DNA from: Nisaea denitrificans DSM 18348
GTDB lineage: Bacteria; Pseudomonadota; Alphaproteobacteria; Thalassobaculales; Thalassobaculaceae
DNA length: 64,000 nucleotides
NCBI RefSeq assembly: GCF_000426505.1
Contig: NZ_AUFM01000011.1
Coordinates: 1-64,000, forward strand
Direction of reading: 5' to 3'
Part shown: positions 26,633-36,300 of the stretch, in pieces
Position numbering within the stretch: the first letter of the stretch is position 1
How the letters are laid out: every line of letters starts with the position of its first letter
Program-made: the position numbers and the translations under genes
Notes under the pieces: generated by a model
Seen by the model: only the letters and a program-made list of their open reading frames with translations
What the model was told of the DNA's origin: nothing
Database searches by the model: none

Positions 26633-27495
26633 CCTCAAGGCCCGGACCGACCCGCCGCGAGGTGATGATCGGCGGCGTTCTTGCTGTAGCACTCGGCGGC
26701 TGTGCCGGAGGTTTCTCCCGGTCAGAACGGCCTTTCACGCCGGGGCCTGTGCGGCCGCTGGAGGATTGGCGGCCGCATGTGGCGGGCTCGCGCCGACTGG
26801 TCGATCATCGCCTCTGGGACAGGTTTCTCTCCAAATACCGAAGGCTGAGGTCCGACCACGTTCCGCTGTTGCCCTACGGTGAAATCCCGACTGCGGAATG
26901 GGAGTTGCTCGATACGTATCTAGGGACGCTGGCCGCAACTCCGGTCCACACTCTGGACCGCCCGGAGCAATATGCTTTCTGGCTCAATCTGCACAATGCC
27001 CTGGTGGTGCGCCTGATCGCCCGGGCTTATCTCGTGCTGTCGGTGCGTGACATCGATTTCGGCAACGGAACCCCGTGGGACAGGCCGATCGTCGAGGTCG
27101 AGGGGCGTCCTCTCAGTCTCGCCGATATCCGCAACGGTATTCTTCGCGCTTATTGGCGCGACGGCCGCGTGCATTACGGACTTTGTTACGGCGCGGTTGG
27201 ATCACCAGGCCTGTTGGCGCAAGGGTTCACCGGCGCCAACGTCGACAGGCTACTTGACGAGCAGGCGCTCGATTTCGTCAATCACCCGCGCGGAGTCTGG
27301 GCCGACGGGAGGGCGGCAACTCTCTCGCGCCTCTATGAATGGTATGCGGAGGATCTTGGCGGCTCGCGCAGTGCCATCCTGGCGCACCTTCGTCTTTACG
27401 CATTGCCGGGGCTGCGCCAGATGCTGATGGACAACGTCGCTGTAGGCTATGCCTATGACTGGTCATTGAATGATGCGACGGGCAGTTTGGGTTAG
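26629..27495 (+). CDS. DUF547 lipoprotein with twin-arginine-type signal
   Basis: A 288-residue DUF547 protein. The start is GTG within the previous stop (GTGA). The leader TRREVMIGGVLAVALGGC combines a twin-arginine-like motif with a lipobox, Cys at about residue 24, so it may be exported and lipidated. The DUF547 core includes EQYAFWLNLHNALVVRLIAR and VHYGLCYGAVGSPGLLAQGF, with a papain-like Cys in LCYGAVGSP. DUF547 is suspected to be a cysteine-peptidase relative, but its role is unknown. Coupling to a hydratase gene is unusual. Confidence 0.85.
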   Translation: MTSRPGPTRREVMIGGVLAVALGGCAGGFSRSERPFTPGPVRPLEDWRPHVAGSRRLVDHRLWDRFLSKYRRLRSDHVPLLPYGEIPTAEWELLDTYLGTLAATPVHTLDRPEQYAFWLNLHNALVVRLIARAYLVLSVRDIDFGNGTPWDRPIVEVEGRPLSLADIRNGILRAYWRDGRVHYGLCYGAVGSPGLLAQGFTGANVDRLLDEQALDFVNHPRGVWADGRAATLSRLYEWYAEDLGGSRSAILAHLRLYALPGLRQMLMDNVAVGYAYDWSLNDATGSLG

Positions 27496-27594
27496 AGTTG
27501 GTTTCCCCACTTCTGCTATGCTTTCTTTGCCGCTTGGGTCTTTATTCGGCGCCGTGATCGGCCTACGCTGCGGTATGAAAAGGGGACGCACTCA

Positions 27595-28407
27595 ATGAAA
27601 CAAATCCTTCTCCCGTTCGGGGCCGACAATGCCGATGTGGCGCCGATTTCGGCCGCTGCCCGCTTTGCCAGCCGGTTCGACGGTCAAGTCACTGCCTTGT
27701 TCTACCCGCGCCTGCCGGATCCGGTGATTGTCGACCCGATGAGCGGCGGTGTGGTGTCTTACGAGGGAATTGACGAGGAGGTTGCCGCGCAGCGGGAGCA
27801 GGCAGAGGCCCAATTCCTTGCCGCGAAGCAGACGCTGCCGGTCGATCTTGGGGGCCGCGTTTCCGTCGAGTTGCAGCGTCTGTCGAATTGGCGCCAGGTT
27901 GGCGAGGAGTCGCGCGTTTTCGATCTGACCGTGGTGGCGCGGGCAACCCGAAGCCCGCACTGGCAGACCCTGTTCGAGATGGCCCTGTTCGAAGGCGGCC
28001 GTCCGGTCATGCTGACGCCAGAAGGTTGGGACAAGCCATTTGGGGATACGGTTGTGGTCGCCTGGAACCGGAGCACCGAAACGGCGCGGCTGATCGGGCA
28101 GAGCCTGCCGATCCTATGTTCCGCCAAGGCGGTTCATATCGTTGAGCTTGAGGGCTGGTACGCCTCAGGGCCGGATGGCAAGGCCCTGCAGAAGTATCTT
28201 GCCGGCCACGGTATCAAGGCTGAGCAACACAAGAGCGAGGCGCCGAACGGGCCGGGAGCCAAGATGGTCGAGATTTCGCGCGATCTTGGCGCGGACCTGA
28301 TGCTGAAAGGTGCCTATACGCAGAGCCGCCTGACCCAGCTGATCTTCGGCGGCGCGACCCGCCAGATCCTCGATCAGGCGGATATTCCGGTGATCTTCGC
28401 ACACTGA
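27595..28407 (+). CDS. Universal stress protein (two-domain UspA type)
   Basis: A 270-residue protein with two Usp-like halves. The first begins MKQILLPFGADNADVAPISA and is poorly conserved. The second has TVVVAWNRSTETARLIGQSL and ends LTQLIFGGATRQILDQADIP. The closing segment is the usual Usp C-terminus but lacks a clear G-2x-G-9x-G(S/T) ATP motif, reading GAYTQSRLTQLIFGG instead, so it may be a weak or non-ATP binder. It stands alone and converges on the GGDEF-EAL gene. Confidence 0.88.
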   Translation: MKQILLPFGADNADVAPISAAARFASRFDGQVTALFYPRLPDPVIVDPMSGGVVSYEGIDEEVAAQREQAEAQFLAAKQTLPVDLGGRVSVELQRLSNWRQVGEESRVFDLTVVARATRSPHWQTLFEMALFEGGRPVMLTPEGWDKPFGDTVVVAWNRSTETARLIGQSLPILCSAKAVHIVELEGWYASGPDGKALQKYLAGHGIKAEQHKSEAPNGPGAKMVEISRDLGADLMLKGAYTQSRLTQLIFGGATRQILDQADIPVIFAH

Positions 28408-28426
28408 CGCGGGGAAGCGGTGCCGG

Positions 28427-29770
28427 TCAGAAGGCCGAGAGGTCGACATCTCTGACCGGGCCGACATAATCGGAAAGATCGGCGATGGCGGGTCCGCTGA
28501 AATAGTCATACTCAAGATCTATTGCCGCGCGGACCAGGTCTTTCTGTTTCAGGTTCCGGACAAAGGTGCTGAGGCCAAACTTGCTCGCGTTCTTTTTGAA
28601 GGTGAGCATGGTCTCAGCCATTTTCGCAGAGACTGGCTCGGCCTCCGGAAACTTGAACCCGACAATCTGGACGCCAGCTTCTTTAAGCGATTTCAAGCTG
28701 CTCGTCCCCGGAAGAACGCGGGCGGCGACCCCCCTGACATTGTTTTTGATCAGATGGACATATTCCGCGAGGGTGCCTGTCGGAACGCCGTCTGGAAAGC
28801 CGGTCAGGGTAATGACCAGATAGCGCTGTAATTCTGTTGGGACCGTTTTTAATGCGGCCAGGAAATCCTGCCTGGCGCGCGGGCGTGACAGGGTGGCGTA
28901 ACTGAGCGGAATGGAAACCAGCGCAATCCGTTTGCGCATGGTCATGTCCATCAGGCCGATTTTTGCGCGGGCAAGGGTCAGCAGATCCAGTTCGATGGCG
29001 GATTTTTCGTTGTCGCTGTCCGTGAGCACGTCATGCCCATTGATGATTCTGTCAAAGGAATCGAGGCGGACAGCTGCGCAATGAAAAATCGAAATGACCC
29101 CGCTCTTCTGATTGACCAGAGGCAGGAAGCCGAAATCTACCTCGCCGAGGCCTGCGTGCTGTTCCTCTCCCTGGAAGCTGAAGGGATCTGATCCAGGCTG
29201 CAGGGTCGATTTGATCGAGGCCCACTGCGCCTGCTGGAAATTGGCTTTCTGTTTCTCGGAATAGTCAAACGCCTCGGCCGGGGGAGAGTCGTGCGTCATG
29301 CTTTCAGGAGTATCATCAGCTCGCGGATCGACCGGCTTCTCTGCTTTGCTGCTCACGGCTTTCTCGATCATGTCCGCAAGGCTTGCGCTGCTCGTGCCTC
29401 CAGTCGCCAAATCCCCGACCGATGTCTGGACTTTGAGGCTGGCAAGCTCATCGTCGCCTTTCAACTGACGAAGAATCTCCGCTTTGATCAGGCCGCACTT
29501 GATCGTCGCTGTTTCATCATCGAGCTCGCCGAACAGGATGACGAAGCCGAGTTCACCATATTCCAGGCAAAGGTCGGATTTGCCGATATGCGGTTTGACT
29601 GTCCGCTGGCACAATGAACGGATGAAGTCCTTTTTTGTCGCCCACCGATCACCCAGCTGCTGCTTCACTTCGTCGAGACCGAGAAATTGCAGTTGCCCGC
29701 CGAGTGGACGGGATCCGCTTGCAAGCATCGTTTTCAATCGGTCTTTTGTGGTCAACTGCTGGACAGTCAT
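28427..29770 (-). CDS. Degenerate GGDEF-EAL protein
   Basis: A 447-residue cytosolic protein with no membrane helix. Residues about 20-135 look like a GGDEF fold without the GGDEF signature (LQFLGLDEVKQQLGDRWATK, LEYGELGFVILFGELDDETA). Residues about 215-440 follow the EAL fold: FGFLPLVNQKSGVISIFHC stands where the catalytic EAL should be, and AAIDLEYDYFSGPAIADLSD matches the end. A low-complexity linker joins them. It is probably catalytically dead and acts as a c-di-GMP receptor or scaffold. ATG 29770 is favoured. It faces away from fliG. Confidence 0.75.
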   Translation of the reverse strand: MTVQQLTTKDRLKTMLASGSRPLGGQLQFLGLDEVKQQLGDRWATKKDFIRSLCQRTVKPHIGKSDLCLEYGELGFVILFGELDDETATIKCGLIKAEILRQLKGDDELASLKVQTSVGDLATGGTSSASLADMIEKAVSSKAEKPVDPRADDTPESMTHDSPPAEAFDYSEKQKANFQQAQWASIKSTLQPGSDPFSFQGEEQHAGLGEVDFGFLPLVNQKSGVISIFHCAAVRLDSFDRIINGHDVLTDSDNEKSAIELDLLTLARAKIGLMDMTMRKRIALVSIPLSYATLSRPRARQDFLAALKTVPTELQRYLVITLTGFPDGVPTGTLAEYVHLIKNNVRGVAARVLPGTSSLKSLKEAGVQIVGFKFPEAEPVSAKMAETMLTFKKNASKFGLSTFVRNLKQKDLVRAAIDLEYDYFSGPAIADLSDYVGPVRDVDLSAF

Positions 29771-30018
29771 GGTGGTCAAAGCCTTCTGAATGGGGCAAAC
29801 GGCAAATGCGCACTGCAATAAGCGCAAATTTTTCCGAGTGAACCGAGGTTAGGCCTGCAACCCTGAAGATATGGTAAACTTATTGATTGCCGGTTTTTGC
29901 GTGAATGCGGTCCAATATTCTCCTTGATAAAATTGTTGTTAATGGGTTCAGGCGTCCATCGCTTCATGTTAAGATTCACCGATTTGTCTTGACTGATGCC
30001 TTTTTGAGGACGGCTACC

Positions 30019-31041
30019 ATGGGAATGCGGGTTCGAGAGGATTATCGGGGCATCACCGGCCCTGAGAAGTCTGCCATCCTGCTAATGTCGCTCGGCGAGG
30101 AGCAGGCAGGTAAATTGTTTGCCCTTCTCGATGATGAAGAAATCAAGGAAGTCTCGCAGGTTATGGCGGGGCTCGGAACCGTCAGCTCCAACATCGTCGA
30201 GCGCCTCTTCGTCGAATTTGCCGAGCAAGTTTCCTCGACCGGTTCTCTCGTCGGCTCGATGGACTCCACGGAGCGCCTGCTCACCAAGGTGCTCGGCGGC
30301 GACCGCGTCAACGATATCATGGAAGAGATCCGTGGTCCGGCCGGCCGGACCATGTGGGACAAGCTCGCCAATGTGAATGAGCAGGTTCTCGCGAACTTCC
30401 TGAAGAATGAATATCCGCAGACCGTCGCCGTGATCCTTGGCAAGATCGGCCAGGCCCATGCTGGCAAGGTGCTGTCGATCCTGCCGGAAAACTTCGCGAT
30501 GGAAGTCGTCATGCGGATGCTCCGCATGGAAGCGGTGAACAAGGACATCGAGAAAGACGTGGAGCGCGTGCTGCGCACCGAGTTCATGTCGAACCTGGCG
30601 CGCACCAACCGGCGCGACAGTCACGAGATGATGGCGGAGATCTTCAATAATCTGGATCGGGCGACCGAGTCCCGCTTCCTCTCCGCGCTGGAAGAGCGCA
30701 ACAAGGACAGCGCCGAGAAGATCCGCAGCCTGATGTTCACCTTCGAGGATCTTTCCCGTGTCGATCCGGCGGGTGTGCAGACGCTGCTCCGCGCGCTCGA
30801 CAAAGACAAGCTCACCATCGCGCTGAAGGGCGCGTCGGAGGAGTTGAAAGACCTGTTCTTCTCCAACATGTCGGAACGCGCGGCCAAGCTGCTGCGAGAG
30901 GACATGCAGTCGCTCGGCCCGATGCGCCTCAAGGATGTGGAGGAGGCCCAGACTGCCATGGTGACGGCCGCGAAGGACCTCGCCGACAGAGGCGAGCTTG
31001 TAATCGGCGGCTCCGGTGGTGACGATCAGCTGGTTTACTGA
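30019..31041 (+). CDS. fliG: Flagellar motor switch protein FliG
   Basis: A 340-residue FliG, the rotor protein that joins the MS ring to the C ring and meets the stator. The N-terminal domain starts [20 protein letters not shown], the middle has [18 protein letters not shown] with the EHPQ-type motif as EYPQ, and the C-terminal torque domain includes [20 protein letters not shown] and [23 protein letters not shown] 30019 follows GAGGA; the reading frame stays open upstream. No other motor gene surrounds it. A DksA-like gene follows after 25 nt. Confidence 0.96.
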   Translation: MGMRVREDYRGITGPEKSAILLMSLGEEQAGKLFALLDDEEIKEVSQVMAGLGTVSSNIVERLFVEFAEQVSSTGSLVGSMDSTERLLTKVLGGDRVNDIMEEIRGPAGRTMWDKLANVNEQVLANFLKNEYPQTVAVILGKIGQAHAGKVLSILPENFAMEVVMRMLRMEAVNKDIEKDVERVLRTEFMSNLARTNRRDSHEMMAEIFNNLDRATESRFLSALEERNKDSAEKIRSLMFTFEDLSRVDPAGVQTLLRALDKDKLTIALKGASEELKDLFFSNMSERAAKLLREDMQSLGPMRLKDVEEAQTAMVTAAKDLADRGELVIGGSGGDDQLVY

Positions 31042-31066
31042 TTATGCACGTTGTACGATCATTTCT

Positions 31067-31402
31067 ATGGCGTTCGATTTTGACCAGTTCCGCGATCTCT
31101 TGCTCGCTCGGCGCGCTGAGCTGAAAGCGGTTATGCAAGCAGCATCCGGAGATGCGGACCCGGTCGAGCTCGACCAGAGCCGGGTCGGGCGCCTCTCTCG
31201 TATGGATGCATTGCAGGGACAAGCCATGGCCAAGGAAACGGAACGGCGTCGCGGGGTGGAACTGCGGCGCATTGCGTCCGCTCTGGCCCGTATAGAGGAT
31301 GAGGATTTCGGCTATTGCGTTTCCTGCGGTGAGGAAATTCCGCTGAAGCGGCTGGAGCTCGATCCCGCCGTCACCACGTGTGTTACCTGCGCTGGAAAAT
31401 GA
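31067..31402 (+). CDS. DksA/TraR-family zinc-finger protein
   Basis: A 111-residue DksA/TraR-type protein. A coiled-coil N-terminal half (DFDQFRDLLLARRAELKAVM) precedes the four-Cys zinc finger GYCVSCGEEIPLKRLELDPA, closing with CVTC. Family members enter the RNA polymerase secondary channel. It is shorter than DksA (about 150) and lacks the DxxDxA tip of true DksA, so a TraR/YbiI-like role is likely. It is 25 nt after fliG and may be cotranscribed, but no strong ribosome site is visible. Confidence 0.87.
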   Translation: MAFDFDQFRDLLLARRAELKAVMQAASGDADPVELDQSRVGRLSRMDALQGQAMAKETERRRGVELRRIASALARIEDEDFGYCVSCGEEIPLKRLELDPAVTTCVTCAGK

Positions 31403-31581
31403 CCCGGCGTGCGGCATGACCGGTCCGTTAGCAGTCTCCGCACCATGAACGGGATGAGCGCAAGTGGAGACGGAATTCTCCACGATACAGTCTTGTGCTG
31501 GTGGAGTTGGCGGCGCCCAGTTGACGTTAAAGGCTCGGCAGAGCAGCATGTCCGCCCCAGTTGCTTACCCGGACGGAAGTT

Positions 31582-32193
31582 ATGGCTAAAATCGAAACGG
31601 TCGAGGCGCTACGCGAGATCTATCGGCCTGCCGCTGGGCGTGCAGTCGAGAAGGAACTGAGCGCGCTTGATCCACACTGCAAGCGCTTCATTGAACTCTC
31701 TCCCTTTCTGCTGTTGGCGACCCACAATGGGGACGGTGTGGTCGACATCACGCCGCGAGGCGACGGGCCGGGTTTCGTTGCGGTTCCAGATAGCAACACC
31801 ATCATGATTCCTGACCGGCCGGGGAATAATCGTCTTGATTCATTGACGAATATCCTCTCGAATCCGACATGCTCGGTGATCTTCCTGATCCCCGGCGTTG
31901 ATGAGACCTTGCGCATTCGCGGCACCGCCGAGATTCGTGACGATGCGGAGCTGCTTGCCGGCTTTGAAATGAAGAAGCGGCTTCCGGCCACCGTGCTGAA
32001 GATCAAGGTCGATCTTGCCTTCCTGCATTGCGCCAAGGCGCTGATGCGCTCCCGGCTCTGGGATCCGGAGGTACAGATCGAACGCTCGACGCTGCCGACC
32101 CTCGGCAAGATGATCATGGATCAGCTCGGTCTGAAGGACGATGGCGAAAGCCAGGAGCAGATGGTCAAGCGTTACAAGGAAGCGCTTTACTAA
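31582..32193 (+). CDS. PPOX-class FMN-dependent flavoprotein
   Basis: A 203-residue protein with the split-barrel flavin fold of pyridoxamine 5'-phosphate oxidase-like enzymes. FIELSPFLLLATHNGDGVVD, DITPRGDGPGFVAVPD and MIPDRPGNNRLDSLTNILSN are family hallmarks. Full length matches the DR_2398-like subgroup. ATG 31582 follows a GGAAG. The substrate is unknown. The 180 bases before it show nothing else of note. A palindromic repeat follows the stop. Confidence 0.87.
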   Translation: MAKIETVEALREIYRPAAGRAVEKELSALDPHCKRFIELSPFLLLATHNGDGVVDITPRGDGPGFVAVPDSNTIMIPDRPGNNRLDSLTNILSNPTCSVIFLIPGVDETLRIRGTAEIRDDAELLAGFEMKKRLPATVLKIKVDLAFLHCAKALMRSRLWDPEVQIERSTLPTLGKMIMDQLGLKDDGESQEQMVKRYKEALY

Positions 32194-32208
32194 TCCCGAG
32201 CTTCAATC

Positions 32209-32289
32209 GTCACCCCGACGCAGGTCGGGATCCACCGATCATGGGGTGGCGCGCGTCCTCCATGGACCCCGACCTGCGTCGGGGTGACG
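32209..32289. repeat. Palindromic intergenic repeat (GTCACCCCGACGCAGG type)
   Basis: CGTCACCCCGACGCAGGTCG, continuing GGATCCA, is repeated inverted as TGGACCCCGACCTGCGTCGG, continuing GGTGAC. The two arms are about 26 bp with a 30-nt loop. It sits between the PPOX gene and the convergent LysR gene. Its ends resemble the element after the ABC exporter, suggesting a dispersed REP-like family that may also act as a terminator. Confidence 0.8.
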
Positions 32290-32312
32290 ACTGTGTGGGC
32301 GAGAAGAGCACG

Positions 32313-33227
32313 TTACCCCGCGGACCCTTCCAGCGCCGGTTTTTCCATCTGAAACAGACGAGCCAGTTCGTCCATCATGGCGCGGACGCGGGGCAGGGTG
32401 CGCAGGTCGCGATGCACCAGCATCCACTGGTCGGCGACCACGTCTTCCAGAACCGGAGTGGCGCGGACCAGGTTTGGGTCCGCATCGCCGATGAAGCAGG
32501 GCAGGACCGTGACCCCGGCACCGGCGCTCACCGCGAGATGCAGGCTGTTGCCGTTATTGGCCCGCACCACCGGGCTGCGATTGCCGAGCATCTGCCGGAG
32601 CCAGGCTTGCCCGGGCATGTAGTGATGTTCCTCGTCGAAACCGATCCATGGCAGGTAGGCGAGGGAGCCGTTCAACGCATCCGCATCTTTCCCGGAACCG
32701 CCGATCTGACCGACAAGCTGAGGCGTGCCGTAGACGGCATAATGGAACCGGCCGATCCGGCGCGTGACCAGGTCCGCCGCATCCGGCACCACCTCGCGGA
32801 TGGAGATATCCGCTTCCCGCCGTGAGAGGTTGGCCATCAAGTGGGTCACGTGCAGTTCGATCTCGATTTCCGGCAGCCGGTCGCGCAACTGGGCGAGGTG
32901 CTGGGTCAGAAAATGCATCATGTGCTCGCCGACAGATATCCGCACCGTGCCGCGCGCCGTGTCCGTCAGGCCGAGGCTGCGCCGCTCGATGGCCTGCGCC
33001 GCATCGTCCATTGCCTGCACGTCGGACAGCAATTGCTCGGCGGCTGGTGTCAGCACATAGCCATCCGGTAGCCTGTCGAACAGGCGGGCGCCGATAGCGT
33101 CTTCCAGCGACTTTACCCGCCGGGCCACGGTCGGGTGGCTCACATTGAGCGCCTTAGCGGCCGCCGTCAGGCTCCGCTCGCGCGCTAGGGTCAGAAATAC
33201 CCGGTAATCGTCCCAATCGGTCAGCAT
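32313..33227 (-). CDS. LysR-family transcriptional regulator
   Basis: A 304-residue LysR regulator: helix-turn-helix LTLARERSLTAAAKALNVSHPTVARR (about 12-40), then an effector domain. It is divergent from the fused ABC exporter across 155 nt holding two inverted repeats of TGCGAG/TTCGC type, the arrangement for reciprocal control. The effector-domain sequence (ISIREVVPDAADLVTRRIGR) resembles regulators close to the GcvA/LeuO-like branch only loosely. Confidence 0.92.
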   Translation of the reverse strand: MLTDWDDYRVFLTLARERSLTAAAKALNVSHPTVARRVKSLEDAIGARLFDRLPDGYVLTPAAEQLLSDVQAMDDAAQAIERRSLGLTDTARGTVRISVGEHMMHFLTQHLAQLRDRLPEIEIELHVTHLMANLSRREADISIREVVPDAADLVTRRIGRFHYAVYGTPQLVGQIGGSGKDADALNGSLAYLPWIGFDEEHHYMPGQAWLRQMLGNRSPVVRANNGNSLHLAVSAGAGVTVLPCFIGDADPNLVRATPVLEDVVADQWMLVHRDLRTLPRVRAMMDELARLFQMEKPALEGSAG

Positions 33228-33240
33228 GGCGGTACCTTAA

Positions 33241-33255
33241 TGCGAGTGGCTCGCA
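33241..33255. promoter_or_regulatory. Perfect inverted repeat, candidate LysR operator 1
   Basis: TGCGAG-TGG-CTCGCA is a perfect 6-bp inverted repeat 13 nt before the LysR start codon, suited to autorepression. Confidence 0.45.
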
Positions 33256-33274
33256 ATGTGGCGGTACAAAATTG

Positions 33275-33290
33275 TTCGCTGCGTTGCGAA
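33275..33290. promoter_or_regulatory. Inverted repeat, candidate LysR operator 2
   Basis: TTCGC-N6-GCGAA lies 20 nt after the first dyad and shares the GCGA core. It could be the second half of a LysR binding region controlling the exporter gene. Confidence 0.4.
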
Positions 33291-33382
33291 ATTTGTCCAG
33301 TCCCGGAATATTATCTTTCGAATATTCTGATCCCGATTGGAATAAGGGCCAGCCGGTCCGGACCGTCCGAAGGGAAATCATC

Positions 33383-36300
33383 ATGCATTTCGAAACCAGA
33401 CTGTGGCAGTTCACCGAAGGGGTTCGTGGCCGGATTTCATGGGCCATCCTGATCGGCTTGCTCGGGGTCAGTCTCGGTGTCGCCCGGCTCGGCCTTCTGG
33501 GCTGGCTGATCGGCCGGATCTTCTCCGGCGACGCGCTGGAAGATCTCTGGCCCTCTATCGCCGGTATAGCGCTGGTGATGATCGCCCGTGGCTGGGTCGA
33601 GCAATGGCGTAACATGGTGGCGCACGAGACGGCGGCCAAGGTGCAGGTCAGTCTGCGCCGGAAGGTCTATGACAAGCTGGCCAGCCTCGGCCCGGCTTAT
33701 GTCGGCCGGGAACGGTCGGGTGCCATCACGCTGGCCCTGACCGATGCTGTGGACCGGCTGGAAGTCTATTTCGGACAGTATCTGCCGCAACTTGCGGTCT
33801 CCCTGCTGGCACCGCTGCTGATTTTTGCTTTCGTGGCCTGGATCGACCTGCCGGTGGCGTTGGTCATGCTGGTGTTTGCGCTGCTTGCGGTGTTCGCGCC
33901 GGCACTCTGGCACAGCTCGAACGAGCGCAGCGCCCGCCGCCGGCAGGAAGCCTATTCCTCCTTTGCCGCCGAGTTTCTGGATTCCCTGCAAGGCCTCGCC
34001 ACCCTGAAGGCCTTCGGCCAGAGCAAGGCGCGCGGCGATACGCTGGAAGTGAAGGCGCGGGAAGTGTTCCGCAGCACCATGTGGGTGCTGAGCGGCAACG
34101 TGCTGGCCCGCGGCATCACCGACAGCTCGATTGCCTGCGGAGCCGCCGCCGCGCTCGGGCTCGGCGCCTGGCGGGTGACGGAAGGCCAGCTAGAGCTGAC
34201 GTCACTGCTGGTCATCATGATGCTCGGCGTCGAGGTGTTCCGGCCGATGCGGGAGCTGCGCAACGTGCTGCACGAAGGCATGGTCGGGCTGTCTGCCGCC
34301 AAAGGCATATACCGGGTGCTGGACGGCAAGCCGGATGTGGAGGACGCGGTTGCGTCTAGCACTGCGCCGCTTCAGGCTTCAATTACCTTCGAAGATGTCG
34401 GCTTCCACTATCCGGGCGCGCCGCGCACCGTGCATGACGGGCTCAGCTTTGCCGTGAAGCCGGGAGAGCGGATCGGTCTCGTCGGCCCGAGCGGCTGCGG
34501 CAAGAGTTCTGTCGTCCGTTTGCTGCTGCGTTTCTTCGATCCGACGGAAGGCCGCATCCTGCTTGGCGGCAAATCGCTCGATACGCTGTCCTTCGAGCAG
34601 ATCCGCTCCATGATCTCGGTGGTGAACCAGGACACGTTCCTGTTCCACGGCACGGTGGAGGAAAATATCCGCATGGGCCGGCCCGAGGCGGACCACGAAG
34701 CCGTGGTTTCATCCGCTCAAGCTGCCAACATCCATGATTTCATCGAAGGCCTGCCCGAAGGCTACCAGACGGTAATCGGCGAGCGCGGCATCAAGCTTTC
34801 CGGCGGTCAACGTCAGCGCATGGCGATTGCCCGGGCCCTGCTGCGCGACACGCCGATCCTGATCCTCGACGAAGCCCTGTCGGCGGTGGATGCTGAGAAC
34901 GAGGCGGTCATCCAGGACGCCCTCAACCGGCTGATGAAAGGCCGGACCACGCTGGTTCTGGCGCATCGTCTCTCCAGCGTTATCGATTGCGACCGCATTC
35001 TGGTGCTGAACGAGGGCAAGGTCGCCGAGGAAGGTCCGCATGGCGCGCTGATGAAAGCAGGCGGCCTGTATGCCGGGCTGATGGCGGAGCAGGCCCGCGA
35101 AGCGGACGCAGCGGAAGCAGCGGAACCGTTGGTACGGGACGAGGCGGCGAAACCCGCAGCGGAAAGCCTTGCCGACGTTCCGGGCGGTGCCATGCAGGCG
35201 CCGACCGAAGGCATCATCAAGGCCGAGGGGCTGACCTGGACGCAGGTTGTCACAGAGCTGATGAAGGTCATCATGCCGTGGAAGGGCAAGCTGGTGCTGA
35301 CCTTTCTGTTCGGCGTGCTCCGGGTGCTCGGTTTTATCGGTGTCGGCGTGCTCAGCGCCTTTGTCGTGCTGGCCCTGAAGAACGGCACGGATTTCACCCC
35401 CTATCTCTGGGGGCTGGCGGTGGTGGCGCCGCTGTCCGGCGTGTTGCACTGGCTGGAATCCTGGCTCGCCCATGACATGGCTTTCCGGCTGCTGGCGGAG
35501 ATGCGGATCGATACCTTCCGCAAGCTGGATGCGCTTGCACCGGCCTATCTGGTGCGGCGGCGCACCGGCGACCTGATGACACTGGTCACCCACGATATCG
35601 AGCTGGTGGAGTATTTCTTCGCCCATACGGTGGCGCCGGCTTTCGTCGCCATCCTGGTGCCGGCCGGTGTGCTGGTCTGGCTCGGTATGGAAAACCCGAT
35701 ACTGGCCCTGACATTGCTGCCGTTTCTCGTTGCCGTCGGCCTCAGCCCGTTCCTGATGCGCGGCCGGGTCGACACGCTCGGCTCGGAAGCTCGAGAGGCA
35801 TCGGGTGAGCTTGGCGCTTTCGCGGTGGATAGCGTGCAGGGGCTTGGCGAGATCGTGGCTTTCCAGCAGGAAGGGCCGCGCGGTGACAAGCTGGACGCAC
35901 TTGGCCAGCGCCATATCGATCTCCGCCTGCCGTTCTTCCGGGAGCTGACGGCACAGCAGAGCCTGCTGGAAGCCCTGACAGGCCTTGGCGGTCTGGCGGT
36001 GGTGGTTGTTGGCGCCTGGCTCACGGCGTCCGGTGTGATCCAGGTGGCTGTACTTCCGCTGCTCACCATTCTTGCCATGGCGGCCTTCCTGCCGGTCTCC
36101 GAGATCGCGCAGATCGGCCGTCAGCTCGCAGACACGCTGGGTTCGACCCGGCGGGTCTATGCCCTGAATAACGAGCCTGTACCGGTGACGGACGGTCCGG
36201 GCGGTCCCGATCAGTCCGGGCCGGTGTCAATTACGCTGGAAGACGTTGATTTCCGCTATCCGGGGCAGAGCCGCCGGGCCATCCGGGACTTCAGCCTGAC

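Noticed and set aside
28427-29770. Active c-di-GMP phosphodiesterase
   Set aside because: The EAL triplet and its metal-binding companions are not present in the aligned stretch.
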